From Tannerella sp. (lineage in GTDB: Bacteria > Bacteroidota > Bacteroidia > Bacteroidales > Tannerellaceae), in NCBI GenBank assembly GCA_031267485.1, contig JAIRYY010000306.1:1-8943 (forward strand): DNA of 8,943 nucleotides. Direction: 5' to 3'. Below, piece after piece: positions 5,907 to 8,943 of the stretch. The notes under the pieces are model-generated. The model saw only the letters and a program-made list of their open reading frames with translations. It was not told the origin of the DNA and did no database searches. Positions within the stretch are counted from its first letter, which is position 1. The number at the start of each line of letters is the position of its first letter. The position numbers were made by a program, and so were the translations under genes.

Positions 5907-7940
5907 ATGAGAAAGTTATTTTTTCGTATGTGGCGCATTACTTTTTTGTTAACAGTCTGTATGCTTGCAGCAACGGCGTGTTCGCATTTACCGAAGCCGA
6001 CACCTCCGGATGATGGAGGAGGCGAGGTTGCCCGTTTGTACGAACATTACAGGGACAGCATTTTCCGGAATCCGCAGGCGGCGATAAAAGCCTTTTCGGA
6101 AGCGCAGGCGCATGCGGAAGATTCTGCAGGCTTTTATTTGCTGCAAACGTATATCTCTGCGTGTTACCACAACTTGAATGATTTTGAAAGTATGCGGGTA
6201 TCGTGCCGACAGGTTTTGGATTTTTGCAGCCGCGAGGAAGCCGGAGGCAGGACGCCGCCCGCGCAGGTAGAGGCAAGCGGATTGAATCAGACGGGCGTTC
6301 TCTTTCAGCAGGAAGGATTGCTGGATTCGGCGCTGGTCTATTATGAACGGGCATACCATTTCTTCCTTTCGATAGACAACTGTATCAATTTGGCAGACTG
6401 CTACATGCAGAAAGGCAACTATCCCATGTCGGGATTCTATTTCAGGCGGGCGCTGTTTGTCGCCGATTCGCTTGGTGCAGGGGACATTTACCGGTATCCG
6501 ATTTTTTCGGGGATGGCGAGGCTTTATCAGGAATTGGACAATTTCGCCTTTGCCGATTCGTATTATGAGCAGGCGGCGGCTTTCATTGGTGAAATATCCC
6601 TTCCGGAGCAGTTCCTGTTTGCCAATTCACGCGGGAATTTTTATTATATGGAGAAGGAATACGGCAAGGCGCTTGCATGTTTCCGCGACGCCGACAGTTT
6701 GGCCGGGATGCTTTCACAGCCTTTATCACAGGGTATAGCGCGTATAAACATGGGGGAAGTGTACATCCTGAGCGGACAGTCCGATTCCGCACGCTTCTAT
6801 CTGGACAGCGGGAAAGCGCTTCTGGACGCAGTGGTTTCGACGCATGCCCCGTTCAGGTTTTACGTAAACGGGCTGTATGCTTCGCTCGCGCTGCTGGAAA
6901 GCAATTTGCCGGAAGCGGAAGCGCTCCTGCTGCAGCCATACGATACCACCCTGATTAATCCCCAGTACATCTATTTCCACAACAGGCGGATGCAGGAACT
7001 GTATCTCCGGAAACAGGACTTCAGAAACGCATGGTTCTATCGTTCACAGGCTGAGGCTTACGACGATTCGTTGCGAAACATCAAGGTGCAAAACAATATT
7101 GCCGAAATAGATTTCAGGTACAGCCAGGATACAACCCTGCTGAAGAAGGACATCCAGATTGCCTCGTCGGAAAACCGCGCACTGCAATGGCGGAACGCTT
7201 CTCTGTGGACGCTTGTGGTTTTCCTCGCCATCCTGTCGGCAGTCATCGGGATTTATATTTACCGGAAGAAAGCCAGCGAACTGCTTCAATTGAGGCAACG
7301 CACGCTTATTGTCGGCCTGCGGATGAATGTCATACGGAATCGCATTTCGCCGCATTTCATGTTCAACGCGCTCAATCTCGTCATGCCCGACCTGCGGAAA
7401 TACCGCGAACTGGAAACGCCCTTCCGCATAGTGATACAAATGTTGCGCGACAACCTGCGCGCCTCGGAACACATTGCCGTAACGCTGTCGGAGGAGATAG
7501 GACTGGTGAAAAACTGGCTGCAATACCAGGAGTTGAGAAACCCGGGGCAAATCCGGACAACCTGGGATATCGGCACGGGAACATCCATGCAAACGCTATT
7601 GCCCTCCATGTCGATACAAATCCCGGTGGAAAATGCCCTGAAATATGCTTTCTTTCCCAATGATGCCGATGCACGCCTCCTCATACGCATCTACACGGAA
7701 AACGGCATGCTCCACATATATATTGAAGACAACGGCGCGGGCTACAATCCCGGACGGCCGGCCGACCCGGAACGGGGTACCGGATCGGGACTGAAGATGC
7801 TGCGCCACACAATCGAACTGCTCAATTCCGGCAATAGCAACCATATCTTCTTTGATATGGAAAACATTCATCCGGAAGCTGTCCGCAAGGGGACGCGCGT
7901 TATATTGATTATTCCTTTAACATTTCATTTTGATCTATGA
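5907..7940 (+). CDS. TPR-containing LytS-type sensor histidine kinase
   Basis: The 677-aa product has an N-terminal hydrophobic signal (residues 4-24) ending at C25 in AATAC, which might be a weak lipobox. Residues about 40-400 form helical TPR-like repeats (e.g. LDSALVYYERAYHFF, YGKALACFRDAD), expected in the periplasm as the sensor. One transmembrane helix lies at 432-452. The cytoplasmic part is a PF06580-type kinase: the phospho-acceptor motif RISPHFMFNALN with H483, the N-box VENALKYAF with N576, the G1 box EDNGAGYNP (D608) and the G2 box GTGSGLKM at 624-631. No HAMP or PAS domain is seen. All ATP-binding motifs look intact, so the kinase should be active. It should phosphorylate the LytTR regulator encoded 89 nt downstream. 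The signal sensed is unknown. The start codon lacks a Shine-Dalgarno sequence but follows an A-rich stretch. Confidence 0.93.
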   Translation: MRKLFFRMWRITFLLTVCMLAATACSHLPKPTPPDDGGGEVARLYEHYRDSIFRNPQAAIKAFSEAQAHAEDSAGFYLLQTYISACYHNLNDFESMRVSCRQVLDFCSREEAGGRTPPAQVEASGLNQTGVLFQQEGLLDSALVYYERAYHFFLSIDNCINLADCYMQKGNYPMSGFYFRRALFVADSLGAGDIYRYPIFSGMARLYQELDNFAFADSYYEQAAAFIGEISLPEQFLFANSRGNFYYMEKEYGKALACFRDADSLAGMLSQPLSQGIARINMGEVYILSGQSDSARFYLDSGKALLDAVVSTHAPFRFYVNGLYASLALLESNLPEAEALLLQPYDTTLINPQYIYFHNRRMQELYLRKQDFRNAWFYRSQAEAYDDSLRNIKVQNNIAEIDFRYSQDTTLLKKDIQIASSENRALQWRNASLWTLVVFLAILSAVIGIYIYRKKASELLQLRQRTLIVGLRMNVIRNRISPHFMFNALNLVMPDLRKYRELETPFRIVIQMLRDNLRASEHIAVTLSEEIGLVKNWLQYQELRNPGQIRTTWDIGTGTSMQTLLPSMSIQIPVENALKYAFFPNDADARLLIRIYTENGMLHIYIEDNGAGYNPGRPADPERGTGSGLKMLRHTIELLNSGNSNHIFFDMENIHPEAVRKGTRVILIIPLTFHFDL

Positions 7941-8005
7941 AACGAACATGCAAACCGGCTTACGCCAAAGAGAATAAACATGCTGTGAGTTCCATGTTAC
8001 CTTAG
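7937..8005 (+). CDS. Possible 22-codon ORF overlapping the kinase stop
   Basis: An ATG at 7937-7939 overlaps the kinase stop TGA (7938-7940) in the ATGA arrangement typical of translational coupling. The frame runs 22 codons (MKRTCKPAYAKENKHAVSSM, then LP) to TAG 8003-8005, 24 nt before the regulator start. It is basic, has no recognisable domain, and may be chance. It could be a small protein, or it could carry ribosomes across the gap to the regulator gene. Nothing but its position supports it. Confidence 0.2.
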   Translation: MKRTCKPAYAKENKHAVSSMLP

Positions 8006-8029
8006 CGTTAAAAATTAAATAATATACAC

Positions 8030-8788
8030 ATGAATAAAATAATTAAAACCGTAATCGTGGATGACGAGTGTGCCTCCATCCGGAAGTTAATAAAAGACCT
8101 GGAATCCTTTCCCGACATCCGTGTGATCGGCACGGCCACATCCTCCGAAGAGGCCAGGCAGATAATCATTGACGCACAACCCGACCTGCTCTTTCTTGAC
8201 ATCGAGATGCCCGGTTTGTCGGGCATTGACCTGCTACGGGAAATAAGGCAGGAAATAAGGCCCGACATGCGGATTATATTTTTCACCGCGCACGACAAGT
8301 ATTTCCGCGAGGCTATGTTTGTCTCCGATTTCGACTATTACCTGCTTAAGCCCTATCTTCCCGAAGAACTTTCCGAAGCCGTGAAGCGAATCAGGGCGAA
8401 AGGAAGCAAGGCTACAGTAGAACAACTGCTGGAGAAGGTCATCCGGGAAAACCGCTTTGCCCTCCAGACTGTCTCAAGCCTGGACATCCTGAAGCATAAC
8501 GACATCTTGCTGTTTGAGTACGCGAAAGGTACACGCAACTGGCAGGTAGTGTTTACCGACCGCAACAAACCCAGGAATCTGCTGCGGACAACCGTCACTG
8601 CCAAGGAAATCATGACGATCAGCCCAAACTTCGTGCAAATTAGCCAGAACTGTATTGTTAACCTTATGCATCTTGCTTCCATCGAAAACAAGACCCTGAA
8701 ATGCTGTTTCTCTCACCGTCCCGAAACGGAACAAAACGTCTCGCTGCGTTTTTACAGGAAGATTAAGGATATGCTGGATGTGTTGTGA
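8030..8788 (+). CDS. LytTR-family response regulator
   Basis: The 252-aa product has an N-terminal receiver domain (residues 6-122) with the acidic pocket D11-D12, the phospho-acceptor D57 in LFLDIEMPG, T86 and K107. A LytTR DNA-binding domain (about 145-248) follows, including the conserved FVQISQNCIVNLMHLASIEN at 201-220. Such regulators bind pairs of short direct repeats in promoters and usually work with LytS-type kinases. The adjacent kinase is the expected partner, and the two genes are probably cotranscribed because no promoter is visible in the 89-nt gap. All receiver residues needed for phosphorylation are present. The start at 8030 gives a normal N-terminus of MNKIIKTVIVDDE; the region before it is A/T-rich without a Shine-Dalgarno sequence. 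Its target promoters cannot be identified from the sequence. Confidence 0.95.
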   Translation: MNKIIKTVIVDDECASIRKLIKDLESFPDIRVIGTATSSEEARQIIIDAQPDLLFLDIEMPGLSGIDLLREIRQEIRPDMRIIFFTAHDKYFREAMFVSDFDYYLLKPYLPEELSEAVKRIRAKGSKATVEQLLEKVIRENRFALQTVSSLDILKHNDILLFEYAKGTRNWQVVFTDRNKPRNLLRTTVTAKEIMTISPNFVQISQNCIVNLMHLASIENKTLKCCFSHRPETEQNVSLRFYRKIKDMLDVL

Positions 8789-8803
8789 ACAGTCTGCCGG
8801 GTT

Positions 8804-8943
8804 TCAGTCCTGTACGCCGGATAAATAGATCGTGCAATCGTTAAAATCAATCTCCCATTTGTATCCGTCAATGATTTCCCACTGATAGATACGCGCCTTT
8901 TCGTCCCACCAGCTCTGAAATTTTGCGGATGTCTTCCCCATAT
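8804..8943 (-). CDS. Hypothetical protein, C-terminal fragment
   Basis: A minus-strand frame enters from the right edge and ends at TGA 8806-8804, giving 45 visible residues. An ATG at 8941-8939 lies 2 nt inside the window, so this could be either a whole tiny protein or, more likely, the end of a longer one. The peptide is rich in aromatic and acidic residues (FQSWWDEKARIYQWEIIDGY, ending LSGVQD), and its composition looks like a real protein. I do not recognise a family. It converges on the response regulator gene with a 15-nt gap and no obvious terminator between them. Confidence 0.55.
   Translation of the reverse strand, partial: MGKTSAKFQSWWDEKARIYQWEIIDGYKWEIDFNDCTIYLSGVQD

Noticed and set aside
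1..8943. CRISPR arrays, tRNA or rRNA genes, transposase genes, phage or plasmid genes
   Set aside because: No regularly spaced repeats, cloverleaf sequences or related proteins were seen on either strand.

Overview
The window looks like part of a Bacteroidales (Bacteroidota) chromosome. The ilv genes have the length and gene order known from Bacteroides and relatives. Two promoters fit the Bacteroidetes -33/-7 pattern (TTTG or TTG, then TAnnTTTG), and Shine-Dalgarno sequences are mostly missing. The other genes are also typical of the phylum: a Tat-exported Gfo/Idh/MocA oxidoreductase, a six-bladed beta-propeller lipoprotein, and a TPR-type LytS kinase with a LytTR regulator. The genus cannot be fixed by eye.

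Layout. Positions 1-2581 (+) hold the downstream part of a branched-chain amino acid operon: the end of ilvB, then ilvN, an acyl-ACP thioesterase gene, and ilvC. Positions 2616-2750 hold a nested palindromic, MITE-like repeat, placed exactly between ilvC and the convergent oxidoreductase gene. Positions 2755-4071 (-) encode the oxidoreductase, with its own promoter at 4099-4130. Positions 4142-5344 (-) encode an AT-rich beta-propeller lipoprotein. Its first codons and leader are partly duplicated 80 bp upstream.

Positions 5345-5906 are a gene-poor divergent region. It contains the duplication with a 25-codon upstream ORF, a solo half-copy of the palindromic repeat, a strong predicted promoter, and about 175 nt of structured sequence with two terminator-like T-runs. 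Positions 5907-8788 (+) encode a two-component system: a 677-aa TPR sensor histidine kinase and a 252-aa LytTR response regulator. A convergent gene enters the window at its end (8804-8943, -).

How the genes work together. IlvB/IlvN make acetolactate and IlvC converts it to the dihydroxy acid, giving valine, leucine and isoleucine precursors. The embedded thioesterase suggests coordination with fatty-acid chain release. The kinase and regulator almost certainly form a cognate pair. Their targets are unknown, but the divergent lipoprotein gene is a reasonable candidate.

The least explained part is 5667-5906. It is either a conditional 5' leader that gates kinase expression or a small RNA gene just upstream of the kinase. 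No complete, clearly new multi-gene system is visible.
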